Shown in pieces: positions 28,101 to 36,631 of a stretch of 56,702 nt of DNA. Source of the DNA: Aquabacterium sp. (GTDB lineage: Bacteria > Pseudomonadota > Gammaproteobacteria > Burkholderiales > Burkholderiaceae_C); assembly GCF_014378415.1 (NCBI RefSeq), contig NZ_JACMNS010000088.1:1-56702 (forward strand), written 5' to 3'. The notes under the pieces were generated by a model. The model did no database searches. It saw only the letters and a list, made by a program, of their open reading frames with translations, and had not been told where the DNA came from. The translations under genes and the position numbers were made by a program. How positions within the stretch are numbered: the first letter of the stretch is position 1; each line of letters starts with the position of its first letter.

Positions 28101-30314
28101 GGGGCCGTGAGGCGCCACATCGCTTGGCCGCGCGCGCCGCAAAGCCGCACTGACCGACAGCAGGCGGGGATCGCGGGCCAGGCTTTCAAGAGTGACGCCC
28201 AGCTTGCGCCGCCAGTTGGGAAACTGCGATTCACTGGTGCCCGGAATGTTGACCTGGATGAGCTGCTGGGTGACGTCTTCCAACTGGACACCCACCAGTT
28301 GCGAGGGCGTGCGCCCCAGGAAGCTGTAGACCGCGTCCGTGAACGCTGGCGAGGTGTCGTCCATCATGGGTGGGTGCACGCTGGCATCTTTGGCGGTCAC
28401 GCCCTCCTGCTCCAAGGCCAACAACAATTGCGCCCGATCTTGCGCGCGGCCCACCACCTGCTGGGCGCGGATCTCCTCGTTGGGGAACAGGCCTAACTCG
28501 GTCCGCAGGTCCACATCCTTGCCATTCCAGAAGCCGCGCAATGTGGGCAGGTCGTGCGTGCTGACCACGGCCATGGCGTTCGCAGGCCAATCGGCAGGCG
28601 GCTTGAAGCGACCGTCGTGCGTGCGCTCAAAAAACAGTGGGCAGTAAGACAGCAGGTATTGCTCACGCATGGCCTCGCGCATGCGCGGCGGCACGGTGCC
28701 CAGGTCTTCGCCAATGACCAGGCAACCGTGGCGGTGGCTTTCCAGCGCCAGGATGCCCATCATCTCGTCGAAGGGGTAGTTCATGTAGGCGCCCGACTTG
28801 GCACCATCGTCAGGATGGATCCAGAACAGCCGCATCAAGGCCATCACATGGTCGATGCGCAAGGCACCCGCGCAACGCATGTTGGCGCGCAGGGTGTCAA
28901 TGAAGGGCTGAAAATCCTGATCGCGCAAACGCGAGGGGATCATCGGCGGCAGCCCCCAGTCCTGTCCGTTCAGGTTGTACTCTTCTGAAGGCGCACCAAC
29001 GTGCAGGCCCATGGCGTAAAGCGCCTGACGCGACCAGGTTTCCGCCCCACCCTCGTTCACGCCCACGGCCAAGTCACGGTACAGGCCGATGGCCATGCCC
29101 AGGGACTCGGCCCGCGCTTGGGCCGACTGCAGCTGCAACTCGGCCTGCCATTGCAGGTACTCGAAGAACTCGATGTGCGCTTCGTGCTCGCGCTCAAAAT
29201 CTGCCACGGCGGGCGACTGTGGATCGCGGTAGGCTTGCGGCCACAAAGACCAGCCCCACACCGACGAGTCTTGCGCATGGAAGTGCGCCTGCAAGGCCTC
29301 GAACAAAGCTTGGCGGCGCAACTCGCTGCCACGCTCTTTCTGGAAGGCCCTGAACGCTCGGGCGCGGCGGGTGTCGGCCGACAGGTGGCGCAGGTGGAAG
29401 TGCTTGAACAAGATCTCCAGCACCTCGAACTTGGCCGTGGCCACGGCTTGGTAGCCGACGAGTTCGGGTTCGCGCAAGGCCTGCAAGCGCTGCTGAAACG
29501 CCGCACTGTTGACGAGGTCAACGGCATAACGACACTCGGAGAAATCGGGCACGGCCGTCACGTCGATGTACAGCACGTTCAGGGCGTTGCGGCTGGATGG
29601 GCTGTAGGGGCTGGCCCGCTCAGGCTCGTGCGGGAACAAGGCGTGCAAAGGGTTCAGGCCGACAAACGATGCGCCCTGCCCGGCCGCGATTTCCAGCAGG
29701 CGTTTGAGGTCTGAGAAATCGCCAATGCCCCAGTTGTCGTTGGAACGCAGGGCGTAAAGCTGGATGCTCGGCCCCCACAGCCGCTCACCTTGCTTCAGCA
29801 CCTTGGGCTCGTGGCACCGTGGCGGGCAGACGATGACCCTCGTGCGCGCCATTTCGCCTGACGACTGCGCAGCCGACTTGAGGGTGAGCTGGTGATATCC
29901 CAGTGGCAAAGCCTGCGGTAGATCAATGTGCAGCTTGACCGCGTCAGGGCTGCCACCTTCAGGCGCAAACATCAGACCGCCAAAGCGCTCGGCGTTGTCG
30001 CACGCCAGCACCCAGGTGTGGCGGCTGTCCGTCTCGCCATTCAGCGCCTGCGTTGGCAGCGTGACGCTAATGCTGGCGGGCTGGCCCTGGCGCAGCACCA
30101 GCACAGAGGGCATGAGCCGATGCTGATCATGGGCCTTCAGCCTGGACAAGGTTTGTTGCGCGGCCTCGTCACTGTCGGCATCCAGGTCCATGGCCTTCAG
30201 CAACTTGCGCAGAGAAGCTTCAGGCACCTCACAGGCGTGCCCCCAGAAGTCGTCGTAGCGGCTGGCCAAGCCCACCTGGGCGCACAGCGATTCAAGGGCG
30301 GAGGAGCTTGTCAT
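25167..30314 (-). CDS. Fused 4-alpha-glucanotransferase and maltooligosyltrehalose synthase
   Basis: A 1715-residue two-enzyme protein. Residues 1 to about 740 are MalQ (GH77): YALRSNDNWGIGDFSDL, GLNPLHALFP, LRIDHVMALMRLFWIH with the catalytic Asp, and IGEDLGTVPP with the acid Glu. From about 745 to the end is TreY (GH13): IPRATYRVQLHQGFRFSDA, YLDALGISHLYTSPYLRAR, GYDIVDHN, IVPNHMGV, and the late VPDIYQGCE. MalQ transfers maltosyl units between glucans; TreY converts the reducing end of maltooligosaccharides to a trehalosyl end for TreZ. Fusions of this pair are known in proteobacteria. The ATG at 30314 is chosen because it overlaps the treZ stop as ATGA; a start at 30338 would add eight residues. 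Confidence 0.93.
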   Translation of the reverse strand: MTSSSALESLCAQVGLASRYDDFWGHACEVPEASLRKLLKAMDLDADSDEAAQQTLSRLKAHDQHRLMPSVLVLRQGQPASISVTLPTQALNGETDSRHTWVLACDNAERFGGLMFAPEGGSPDAVKLHIDLPQALPLGYHQLTLKSAAQSSGEMARTRVIVCPPRCHEPKVLKQGERLWGPSIQLYALRSNDNWGIGDFSDLKRLLEIAAGQGASFVGLNPLHALFPHEPERASPYSPSSRNALNVLYIDVTAVPDFSECRYAVDLVNSAAFQQRLQALREPELVGYQAVATAKFEVLEILFKHFHLRHLSADTRRARAFRAFQKERGSELRRQALFEALQAHFHAQDSSVWGWSLWPQAYRDPQSPAVADFEREHEAHIEFFEYLQWQAELQLQSAQARAESLGMAIGLYRDLAVGVNEGGAETWSRQALYAMGLHVGAPSEEYNLNGQDWGLPPMIPSRLRDQDFQPFIDTLRANMRCAGALRIDHVMALMRLFWIHPDDGAKSGAYMNYPFDEMMGILALESHRHGCLVIGEDLGTVPPRMREAMREQYLLSYCPLFFERTHDGRFKPPADWPANAMAVVSTHDLPTLRGFWNGKDVDLRTELGLFPNEEIRAQQVVGRAQDRAQLLLALEQEGVTAKDASVHPPMMDDTSPAFTDAVYSFLGRTPSQLVGVQLEDVTQQLIQVNIPGTSESQFPNWRRKLGVTLESLARDPRLLSVSAALRRARPSDVAPHGPMDELPALATALIPRATYRVQLHQGFRFSDAMDIVPYLDALGISHLYTSPYLRARAGSMHGYDIVDHNALNPEIGDEGDFEQLCASLSRHGMHQLIDIVPNHMGVLEADNAWWLDVLENGPASVHAETFDIEWNPPAPELSGQVLLPVLGDHYGKVLEAGELKLSFDASAGEFWIHYHGHRFPIDPRHCADIMAVVPGPTPADDSVSEEVEIVQSLLHALASLPPRDDLSPSQRAVRHRDKGIHKRRLAQLARRFNWLGPWTDACLSVMNGTPGDAASFDLLDALIRQQAYRLAFWRVAGDDINYRRFFDINTLAAVRMEREAVFEATHHTIFQWLRARQVAGLRIDHPDGLCDPQGYFTRLQSRYLAIMRTADEPDEAPKALFLAVEKILADHERLPPDWPVHGGTGYRFSNLVNGLFVDGEHEEDFDRLYTDFIGHKLVFDEVLYQAKLDIIATSLSSDLEILTEALHRIALGDRRTCDFTRNRLRVALRAVAAAFPVYRTYIGERGFSDVDRQHIDWATAAAKRSSRTSDVSDIDYLRDIMLGAPTEPDPERRQAMLNLVYRWQQFTAPVMAKSMEDTAFYRYHRLASLNDVGGDPRHFGLSVSAFHAANQHRARFTPHNMLATSTHDTKRSEDVRTRIDVLSEIPTAWQSAIERWQVMNHKRTTRIEGVLAPTRNDEYLLYQTLVGVWPLQQVNSEALADVCQRVQAYMLKAVREAKEQTSWVNPHQDYEAALARFIDALLGQLEPNPFLKDLQSFVEQIAPFGALNSLSLVAFKLTVPGVPDIYQGCETWNFSLVDPDNRRPVDFKALQARHAQVQSLFAGGQADERSLNGLRDNWRDGGPKMLFTWRLLQLRAGHPELFSKGSYQALPVLGPAASHVVACVRALDGQQCITIGSRLLHSLTQGDHHGLHRPECWGVTRVGLPGDAPARWRDVLTGRILTATDGPARGLALADLFKHWPAAVLVPVDQAVNPS

Positions 30315-32176
30315 GTGGTCCACCAACAACCTGCCCATGGCCCAAGCTCATCCGTGGACACTTCGCCCACCACCATCAGCGCACCGGCCACCGGCAAATC
30401 ATGAAGGGAAGCGGGCAAGCTCAAACTCTGCGCTGAGAGGTTGACCACCATGTGCAGCCCTGCCCCGCCGCCCAGCGCCCAACGCACTCGCAGCCCTTGC
30501 TCGCCGATGCGTTCTGCCCGGTGTTCACCGGTGAGCAGCGTGGGCAGGTGGGGGGTGATCCACAAGCGTCGCAAAGCCAGCAGTTCGCGGTAAAAACTCA
30601 CCCAGCGTTGTCCTTCTGGCTGGCTGGCTGCCGCCCAATCCAGGCGGCTGCGAAGAAAGGTGGCCTCGTCGCAGGGATCGGGGATCAGCGCCCGCGTCTC
30701 GGCGTTGCAGAACTGAGGGAACAGCGCAAACTCTTTGCGGCGGCCTTCGGTCACGGCGCTGCGCAAGTCGCCACTCCAGTCGCTGAAGTACAGAAACGGC
30801 GTGGCAGCCCCAAACTCTTCGCCCATGAACAGCAGTGGCGGCGCTGGATTCAACAAGTGCATGGCGGTGACCAGGCGCAATGCAGGCTCCGCCACCAATT
30901 GGACCAGCCGGTCGCCCATGGCGCGGTTGCCCACCTGGTCGTGGTTCTGCAAAAAATTCACCATGTTCAGCAAGGGCTGGGGCGATGTCGTTCGGCGCCT
31001 CGGTTTTGCATGCTCCCAGTTGTGCGGACCACCCTGCCACACCAGTCCGCTGGTCAGGCTGGTGGCCAACTGGCCCAGGGCATCGTCCGCATACTCGGCG
31101 TAGTAGCCATCGTGCTCGCCGGTCAGCAGCACGTGCACGGGGTGGTGAAAATCGCCATTCCACTGCCCTTCAAACCGGCCCGGCGTGGCGGGCATGTCCA
31201 GGCGAGACACATCATTGCTGTCGTTCTCCAGCACGAGGTGAATGTGGCGCTGCGGGAAGGCCTGACGCACACGCACCGACAGCGCCGCCATGATGTCAAG
31301 TCGAGAGTCGTCCAGCATGGCGTGCACGGCGTCAAAGCGCAGGCCATCGAAGCGGTATTCATCCAGCCAGTACAGGGCGTTGTCGATGAAAAAGTCACGC
31401 ACTGTGGCGCTGCCGGGCCCATCGAAGTTGATCGCAGCGCCCCAGGCCGTGTGGTGTTGCTCAGAGAAGAATCCAGGCGCGTAGCGAGGCAGGTAGTTGC
31501 CGTCCGGGCCAAAGTGGTTGTAGACCACGTCCAACATCACCATCAGGCCCAAGCCATGGGCCATGTCGATGAAGCGCTTCAAATCGTCTGGCGTGCCATG
31601 GCTGCACTGGGGCGCGAAAAGCAGCACGCCGTCGTAGCCCCAGCCAAAGCGGCCAGGGTAGCTGGCTTGCGGCATCAGTTGAACGGCGGTGACGCCCAGC
31701 TTGGCCAGGTCTGGCAGGTGCGCCTGTGCGGCGGCGTAAGTGCCTTCGGGCGTGAAAGCGCCCACATGCATCTCGTACATCACGGCTTCGTGCCATGGCA
31801 GGCCCTGCCAAGCCTTGGCGTTGGTCCACTCAAAACTGAGTGGGTCGACGACTTCACTAAAATCGTGCACACCATCTGGATTGCTGCGTGAGGCTGGGTC
31901 TGGCACGTCCAACTCGCCGTCGATGCGCCAGCGGTAGTGGCTGCCGGCCATGGCTTCCGGCACGTACAGCTCGTACCACTCACGGGCAGGGTCATCATCC
32001 CCGGGGCAGGCGTTGCCGTGGGCCTCGATGAAACGCGCCTCGCTGCCGGCGGCCACCTGGATCTTCAACACCAGTTCGACACGCTTGGCACCGGGGGCCC
32101 ACAGGCGAAAATCAACGCCACCGCCTTCACGCACCTGAGCGCCAAAGCGCATGGCGTGGGCATGCCGATCGCTCAT
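30311..32176 (-). CDS. treZ: Maltooligosyltrehalose trehalohydrolase TreZ
   Basis: A 621-residue GH13 enzyme with an N-terminal CBM48-type domain (VDFRLWAPGAKRVEL). Family signatures are MYEMHVGAFTPEGTY, LMPQASYPGRFGWGYDGV, LDVVYNHFGPDGNYL, DGLRFDAVHAMLDDS carrying the catalytic Asp, the acid Glu in HLVLENDSND, and NFLQNHDQVGNRA. It releases free trehalose from the product of TreY. The ATG at 32176 overlaps the glgX stop by four bases, which decides the start against the upstream frame that would intrude into glgX. Located between glgX and malQ-treY in one operon. Confidence 0.95.
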   Translation of the reverse strand: MSDRHAHAMRFGAQVREGGGVDFRLWAPGAKRVELVLKIQVAAGSEARFIEAHGNACPGDDDPAREWYELYVPEAMAGSHYRWRIDGELDVPDPASRSNPDGVHDFSEVVDPLSFEWTNAKAWQGLPWHEAVMYEMHVGAFTPEGTYAAAQAHLPDLAKLGVTAVQLMPQASYPGRFGWGYDGVLLFAPQCSHGTPDDLKRFIDMAHGLGLMVMLDVVYNHFGPDGNYLPRYAPGFFSEQHHTAWGAAINFDGPGSATVRDFFIDNALYWLDEYRFDGLRFDAVHAMLDDSRLDIMAALSVRVRQAFPQRHIHLVLENDSNDVSRLDMPATPGRFEGQWNGDFHHPVHVLLTGEHDGYYAEYADDALGQLATSLTSGLVWQGGPHNWEHAKPRRRTTSPQPLLNMVNFLQNHDQVGNRAMGDRLVQLVAEPALRLVTAMHLLNPAPPLLFMGEEFGAATPFLYFSDWSGDLRSAVTEGRRKEFALFPQFCNAETRALIPDPCDEATFLRSRLDWAAASQPEGQRWVSFYRELLALRRLWITPHLPTLLTGEHRAERIGEQGLRVRWALGGGAGLHMVVNLSAQSLSLPASLHDLPVAGALMVVGEVSTDELGPWAGCWWTT

Positions 32177-34332
32177 CCCGGATCCTGGGTGAACACGACC
32201 ATGGACCTGGCCGCCAAGGGATACGCCTCGCCAGCACGCCAAGCCTGCTGCTCGGGTTGGCCGTGGTCATGGCTGGTGTCAAAACGCGCGGTCCAGTCTT
32301 TTTGCTCGTAGTGCGGCGGCAGGGTAAAGGGCACGTCCTCGTGGTGCCCATTGATCAGCATCAGCAGCGTCTCGGCATTGGCACGGCGGCCGTGCTCGTC
32401 GTATTCGCCCGTGTGACGGCCGCAGAACATGGACGCCACCGTGCGGGCTTCCGGCTCTTCCCAGGCCTCGGTCGTCATCTCGCGGCCTTGGGCATCGAAC
32501 CAGGTGACGTCGCGGTGGCCGTCTTCGTCAATGTGGCCATCCAGGAAGTCGGTGCGGCGCAAGCCAGGCTGCGCCTTGCGAAACTCGATCAAGCGCTGCA
32601 CGTAGGCCAGCAGGCCTTGCTGATCAGGGCTCAGCTTCCAGTCAAACCAGCTGATCTCGCTGTCCTGGCAATAGCCGTTGTTGTTGCCCCCTTGCGAGCG
32701 CCCGACCTCATCGCCGCCCAGCAACAAGGGCGTGCCTTGCGACAAGAACAAAGTCGTCAGCAGATTGCGCTGCTGCTGCAGACGCAAGGCATGGACGGCT
32801 TCATCGTCGGTTTCACCCTCGGCACCGCAATTCCAGCTGCGGCTATGGCTTTCGCCATCGCGGTTGTCTTCGCCATTGGCCTCGTTGTGCTTGTCGTTGT
32901 AGCTGACCAGGTCGCGCAGGGTGAAGCCATCGTGCACGGTGATCAGGTTGACGCTGTCGGTCGGGCAGCGTCCCCGGTGTTCGTACAAGTCGCTGGAGCC
33001 ACACATGCGGCGCGACAACTCGGCCACGGTGTGTTCCTGCCCACGCCAAAAGTCGCGAACGGCATCGCGGTAAAGGCCGTTCCATTCGACCCAGCCTGGC
33101 GGAAATCCACCTACCTGGTAGCCGTTGTCACCCAGGTCCCAAGGCTCGGCGATCAGCTTGACGCGCGACAGCACCGGGTCTTGCGCCAGCACGGCGAAGA
33201 AACTGCTGTGGTGGTCAAAGGCCGATGCACTGCGGCCCAACGTGGTCGCCAGGTCAAAGCGAAAACCATCCACGTGCATCTGCGTGACCCAGTAGCGCAG
33301 GCTGTCCATGATCAGGCGCAACACCACCGGGTGGTGGCTGTTCAGCGTGTTGCCGGTGCCGGTGTAGTCCACGTAATAGCGTGGGTCTTCGGGGCTGAGG
33401 CGGTAGTACGTGGCGTTGTCGATGCCCTTGAAGCACAGCGTGGGGCCCATGTGGTTGCCCTCGGCCGTGTGGTTGTAGACCACGTCCAGGATCACCTCCA
33501 GCCCGGCGGCGTGCACATCCTTGACCATCTGCTTGAATTCGTTGATGGAGCCCGTGGCGCTGTAGCGCATCTCGGGCGCGAAGAAGCCGATCGTGTTGTA
33601 GCCCCAGTAGTTGCGCAAGCCTGACTCGACCAGGCGCTGGTCGTCAATGAAGGCATGCACTGGCAGCAGCTCAATCGACGTCACCCCCAGCTGCTTCAAG
33701 TGGTTCAGCACCGGGGGCGAGGCCAAGCCGGCGTAGGTACCACGCTGGGCCTCGGGCACGTCGGGGTGACGTTGGCTCAAGCCTTTGACGTGAACCTCGT
33801 AGAAGATGGTGTCGCGCCAAGGCACTTGCGGGGGCTTGTCATTGCCCCAGTCAAATGATTCGTCCACCACTTGCGACTTGGGCATGCCTGGCGCACTGTC
33901 GTCGTTGTTCTGCGCCAGGTCTTCGTCAACCGTGTTCAACTCATGGTCATAGTGGGCTGCAGACCAATCCACCGGCCCGACGATGGCTTTGGCATAAGGG
34001 TCAATCAACAATTTGCTGGGATTGAAACGCTGCCCTTCTTCAGGATGGTGCGGGCCATGCACCCGGTAGCCATACAGGGTGCCCGCCGGGCAACCCGCCA
34101 CATAGCCATGCCACACATGGTGCAACCTGCGGGTCAACTCAAAGCGTCGAATCTCATGGCCACCCGGCGCATGAAAGCACAACTCCACCATGTCTGCCGT
34201 GCTGGCATAAAGGGCAAAGTTGGTTCCGCCGCCATCGAAGGTGGCCCCCAGCGGATAGGCCTGCCCGGCTTCCAGATGCCAAGCATGCGCGCCCTCTTTC
34301 GCCCGTTTTTCTGCCGATGATTTCCTCATCAT
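32173..34332 (-). CDS. glgX: Glycogen debranching enzyme GlgX
   Basis: A 719-residue isoamylase-type GH13 enzyme: CBM48 domain near the N-terminus (YPLGATFDGGGTNFALYAS), IFYEVHVKGLSQRHPDVP, HAFIDDQ, ILDVVYNHTAEGN, DGFRFDLATTLGRS with the nucleophile, LIAEPWDLG with the acid, and TVHDGFTLRDLVSYN. It hydrolyses alpha-1,6 branches of phosphorylase-limited glycogen, giving maltooligosaccharides that MalQ-TreY and TreZ can use. The start ATGATG directly follows the glgC TGA. Length and motifs are normal, in contrast with the damaged glgC and glgA in the same operon. Confidence 0.95.
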   Translation of the reverse strand: MMRKSSAEKRAKEGAHAWHLEAGQAYPLGATFDGGGTNFALYASTADMVELCFHAPGGHEIRRFELTRRLHHVWHGYVAGCPAGTLYGYRVHGPHHPEEGQRFNPSKLLIDPYAKAIVGPVDWSAAHYDHELNTVDEDLAQNNDDSAPGMPKSQVVDESFDWGNDKPPQVPWRDTIFYEVHVKGLSQRHPDVPEAQRGTYAGLASPPVLNHLKQLGVTSIELLPVHAFIDDQRLVESGLRNYWGYNTIGFFAPEMRYSATGSINEFKQMVKDVHAAGLEVILDVVYNHTAEGNHMGPTLCFKGIDNATYYRLSPEDPRYYVDYTGTGNTLNSHHPVVLRLIMDSLRYWVTQMHVDGFRFDLATTLGRSASAFDHHSSFFAVLAQDPVLSRVKLIAEPWDLGDNGYQVGGFPPGWVEWNGLYRDAVRDFWRGQEHTVAELSRRMCGSSDLYEHRGRCPTDSVNLITVHDGFTLRDLVSYNDKHNEANGEDNRDGESHSRSWNCGAEGETDDEAVHALRLQQQRNLLTTLFLSQGTPLLLGGDEVGRSQGGNNNGYCQDSEISWFDWKLSPDQQGLLAYVQRLIEFRKAQPGLRRTDFLDGHIDEDGHRDVTWFDAQGREMTTEAWEEPEARTVASMFCGRHTGEYDEHGRRANAETLLMLINGHHEDVPFTLPPHYEQKDWTARFDTSHDHGQPEQQAWRAGEAYPLAARSMVVFTQDPG

Positions 34333-35130
34333 TCAGGCGTGCCGACTGGTGACGTTGCGCTCCACCGGGAGGGTGCCTGAGAAATAGCCTCGGGGCACGA
34401 CCACCACCCCACCCTCGCTCACGTGGAAGCGTCGGCGGTCGTTCTCCAGGTCATGACCGATCAACCCGCCCGGCGGGATGTGGTTGTTCTGGTCGATGAT
34501 GGCGCGCCTGATGCGCGCACCGGCGCTGATCGCCGAACGATTGATCATGCCGTTCTCGATCTGCGCCGATTCGGCAAAATCGTTGCTGGTCGGCCTGGCA
34601 TCGACTACGCTGTGGTCGGCGTCAATCTCGACAATGCCAAACGATGGGCTTTGCGATACCGGCACCGGCAAGGTCGCCACACTGACATCGGCACCCGTCT
34701 GCAAATGGAACTCGACCATTTGGCGAACATCCATGCGGTAAATGTGATCGGCCCCAAACACCGCCACCAGGTCGGGCTGGGCGCTATCGATCAGGTGGAT
34801 GTTCTGAAAGATGGCGTCGGCCGTGCCCTGTAACCACTCTTTGCCCGAATGCATCTGCGGTGGCACCACGGTGATGAAATGGTTGGGGATGAACCGGCTC
34901 ATGCTCCACGACTGGCGCACATGCTCAATCAAGGATTGAGACTTGTACTGCACCAGCAAGTACACCGAATAGACCTCGGCGTTGACCAGATTGCTGAGCA
35001 CGAAATCGGCGATTCGATGCTTGCCATTGAACGGGACCGAAGGCTTGCAACGATCCGCTGTCAATGAATGCAGGCGATGGCCCTCACCGCCTGCCATGAC
35101 GAAAGCGAGCACGTTCTTGTCGGCAATCAT
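34333..35130 (-). CDS. glgC: Internally deleted glucose-1-phosphate adenylyltransferase
   Basis: Only 265 residues against about 420-430 for GlgC. The N-terminal part is sound: [20 protein letters not shown] (nucleotide loop), [37 protein letters not shown] and [10 protein letters not shown]. After the strand [14 protein letters not shown] it jumps to what corresponds to the last 60 residues ([34 protein letters not shown]). About 150-165 residues are missing in frame, including the Glu-Lys-Pro segment that binds glucose-1-phosphate and most of the beta-helix. The ATG at 35130 has GGAG nine bases upstream. ADP-glucose formation is therefore doubtful. Reading frame and coupling to glgX are kept, so it may still be translated. 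First gene of the operon. Confidence 0.88.
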   Translation of the reverse strand: MIADKNVLAFVMAGGEGHRLHSLTADRCKPSVPFNGKHRIADFVLSNLVNAEVYSVYLLVQYKSQSLIEHVRQSWSMSRFIPNHFITVVPPQMHSGKEWLQGTADAIFQNIHLIDSAQPDLVAVFGADHIYRMDVRQMVEFHLQTGADVSVATLPVPVSQSPSFGIVEIDADHSVVDARPTSNDFAESAQIENGMINRSAISAGARIRRAIIDQNNHIPPGGLIGHDLENDRRRFHVSEGGVVVVPRGYFSGTLPVERNVTSRHA

Positions 35131-35301
35131 GGCAGTCTCCGTCGGGTCAGCTTGGGTTTTGCAGTCATGGCCAAGTCCTTGAATTGATCGGCGCTCTGTC
35201 TGGGCAATTGGTGTGCCCATCCCTCGATCGCTTCAAACCCGGCAACTCAAGGCCCTGGCGTGTAAACCTGTCGCAAAGGCTTGTAAAAGGTGCGCATCAA
35301 A

Positions 35302-35468
35302 TCAGCCGACGGGCTCTGGCCTGGTGTTGACCGGCCAGCACAACACCACCGTGATCGCCACCCCCAGCACCGAGCCAATCTGCCGCGGGGCCTGGTTAAC
35401 GGCACGGCCACCGCGCAGTGCTGTTGGGGAGGCAATGCCGCCAACGACAGCGGCGCCATGGCAGGCAT
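35302..35468 (-). pseudogene. Remnant of an MFS (DHA2-type) transporter gene
   Basis: On the minus strand MAPLSLAALPPQQ in one frame is followed, after a shift near 35410-35420, by AVNQAPRQIGSVLGVAITVVL in another. Together they resemble the segment 'AALP...GSAVNQASRQIGSVLGVA' near the end of DHA2 drug-efflux permeases. Neither frame extends into a full membrane protein. Recognition rests on that one motif. Confidence 0.55.
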
Positions 35469-35795
35469 TGATTGTCAGAACAGCCCCTCCGCGACGGGGA
35501 TGCGCGCGGTGGTGTGGCGCGAGTCCGGGGCGGTCGAAGTGCTGAACAATCGGCCAGACGTGGCCGCGTCCTTGGCCTTCTTTGTCCGGCACCGCTGGGC
35601 TTTGAAATCGAGCTGGTGACGGGCGTCGTATCTGCGTTGTCCGGATGCCGTGCTGGTGGAGTTGTGCTCACCCATGGCTGGCTGGCCAACCGTTGAAACT
35701 GCGATTTTCACGATGCCGTCTATCGTGTAATTCGAATTTACGCGAAGTATCAGCACTGCTAACTTTGGCAGCTCTGAACCAAAAAAAGGATCGTC
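35469..35795. other. Intergenic region without a supported gene
   Basis: Apart from the transporter remnant to its left I see no gene here. Some of this stretch may be further decayed transporter sequence. It probably also carries the promoter of the zinc-ribbon gene starting at 35796; the bases from about 35700 on are clearly more AT-rich. Confidence 0.4.
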
Positions 35796-36074
35796 ATGAA
35801 GTGTCCAACCTGCCCTGATTCAACCTTGACCATGTCCGAGCGTCAAAGCGTTGAGATTGACTACTGCCCGCAGTGCCGCGGGGTATGGCTTGACCGCGGA
35901 GAACTCGACAAACTGCTGGACCGGTCGAATGCGCAAGAGCCGGTGCGCGCTGCTGCTGCGCCGGATGTGCGCCAGCAATCACGCCGCCCAGACTTTGTGG
36001 ACTCGGACTACAACAACGGCCAGGGCCAGCGCCAGTACCGAAAGAAGTCCTGGCTCAGCGAGATTTTCGACTGA
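35796..36074 (+). CDS. TFIIB-type zinc-ribbon protein
   Basis: A 92-residue protein with MKCPTCPDSTLTMSERQSVEIDYCPQCRGVWLDRGELD, cut here into CPTC and CPQCRGVWLDRGEL motifs at residues about 3-6 and 24-36, which are the signature of the bacterial zf-TFIIB family. The C-terminal 45 residues are polar (Gln, Arg, Tyr-Asn) and end in a hydrophobic SWLSEIFD tail common in this family. Preceded by an A-rich stretch with AAAGGA. Function in bacteria is not established. It overlaps the convergent 2TM gene by 20 bases. Confidence 0.85.
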   Translation: MKCPTCPDSTLTMSERQSVEIDYCPQCRGVWLDRGELDKLLDRSNAQEPVRAAAAPDVRQQSRRPDFVDSDYNNGQGQRQYRKKSWLSEIFD

Positions 36075-36258
36075 GCATCAGCCAGACGGTGCCGTGCGCG
36101 GCCAAGCCAATCCCCCAGCCCCAGGCCACGATGCTGGCCCAGTCATGCTCGGCGGAGGTGGTCTGGTTGATGCGCCACAAACCCGCCACGACGATGACAT
36201 AGACCACGGCGTGGATGACGAAACTCAATTGCAACAAACTTCGTTGACGGGTGGCCAT
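36055..36258 (-). CDS. 2TM-domain small membrane protein
   Basis: A 67-residue protein with two hydrophobic helices, FVIHAVVYVIVVAGLW (about residues 11-27) and AWGWGIGLAAHGTVWLML (about 45-62), spaced as in the 2TM domain family, which is also found attached to sensor kinases. The frame is open back to 36432, but the extra residues are not family-like, so the ATG at 36258 is preferred (another at 36288 is possible). Its end overlaps the zinc-ribbon gene tail-to-tail. Confidence 0.7.
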   Translation of the reverse strand: MATRQRSLLQLSFVIHAVVYVIVVAGLWRINQTTSAEHDWASIVAWGWGIGLAAHGTVWLMLSRKSR

Positions 36259-36430
36259 GGCTGCGATCCAGATCAATGTTGAAAACATTGAACTATAGGC
36301 GTCACTGACCAGCCTGGCTCGCCTTTGCACGCCACGAGGCTTGACCGGGTGCGCCACAGGCCCGACAGCGAGAAGGGTGGACAATGGCGCTCCCGCAACC
36401 CCCAGGACCATCTTCCCGATGGAAGCCCCC

Positions 36431-36631
36431 ATGACTCAAGAGAAAAGCCCTTCATCCGAAGCGATCGCCGGATGGGATTCAACCCCCGTGGTCGGCAAAG
36501 GCATCAGGCTGCGCTTCCTCACCCAAGGGAAAAATCAAGGCCAACTCGAGTCCGGGCCATGGGTCATGCTGAGCGCCAAGCATTGCGAAGCTTTGGCAGA
36601 AGAGCTTTTGCAGGAATCGAAAAAAATCTAG
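36431..36631 (+). CDS. Small hypothetical protein
   Basis: A 66-residue polar protein that I do not recognise. It contains GKGIRLRFLTQGKNQGQLESG and ends in an amphipathic helix CEALAEELLQESKKI. The start at 36431 is chosen because GGAAG lies five bases upstream; ATGs at 36341 and 36419 have no such site. It ends in a four-base convergent overlap with the acyltransferase gene. Confidence 0.6.
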   Translation: MTQEKSPSSEAIAGWDSTPVVGKGIRLRFLTQGKNQGQLESGPWVMLSAKHCEALAEELLQESKKI

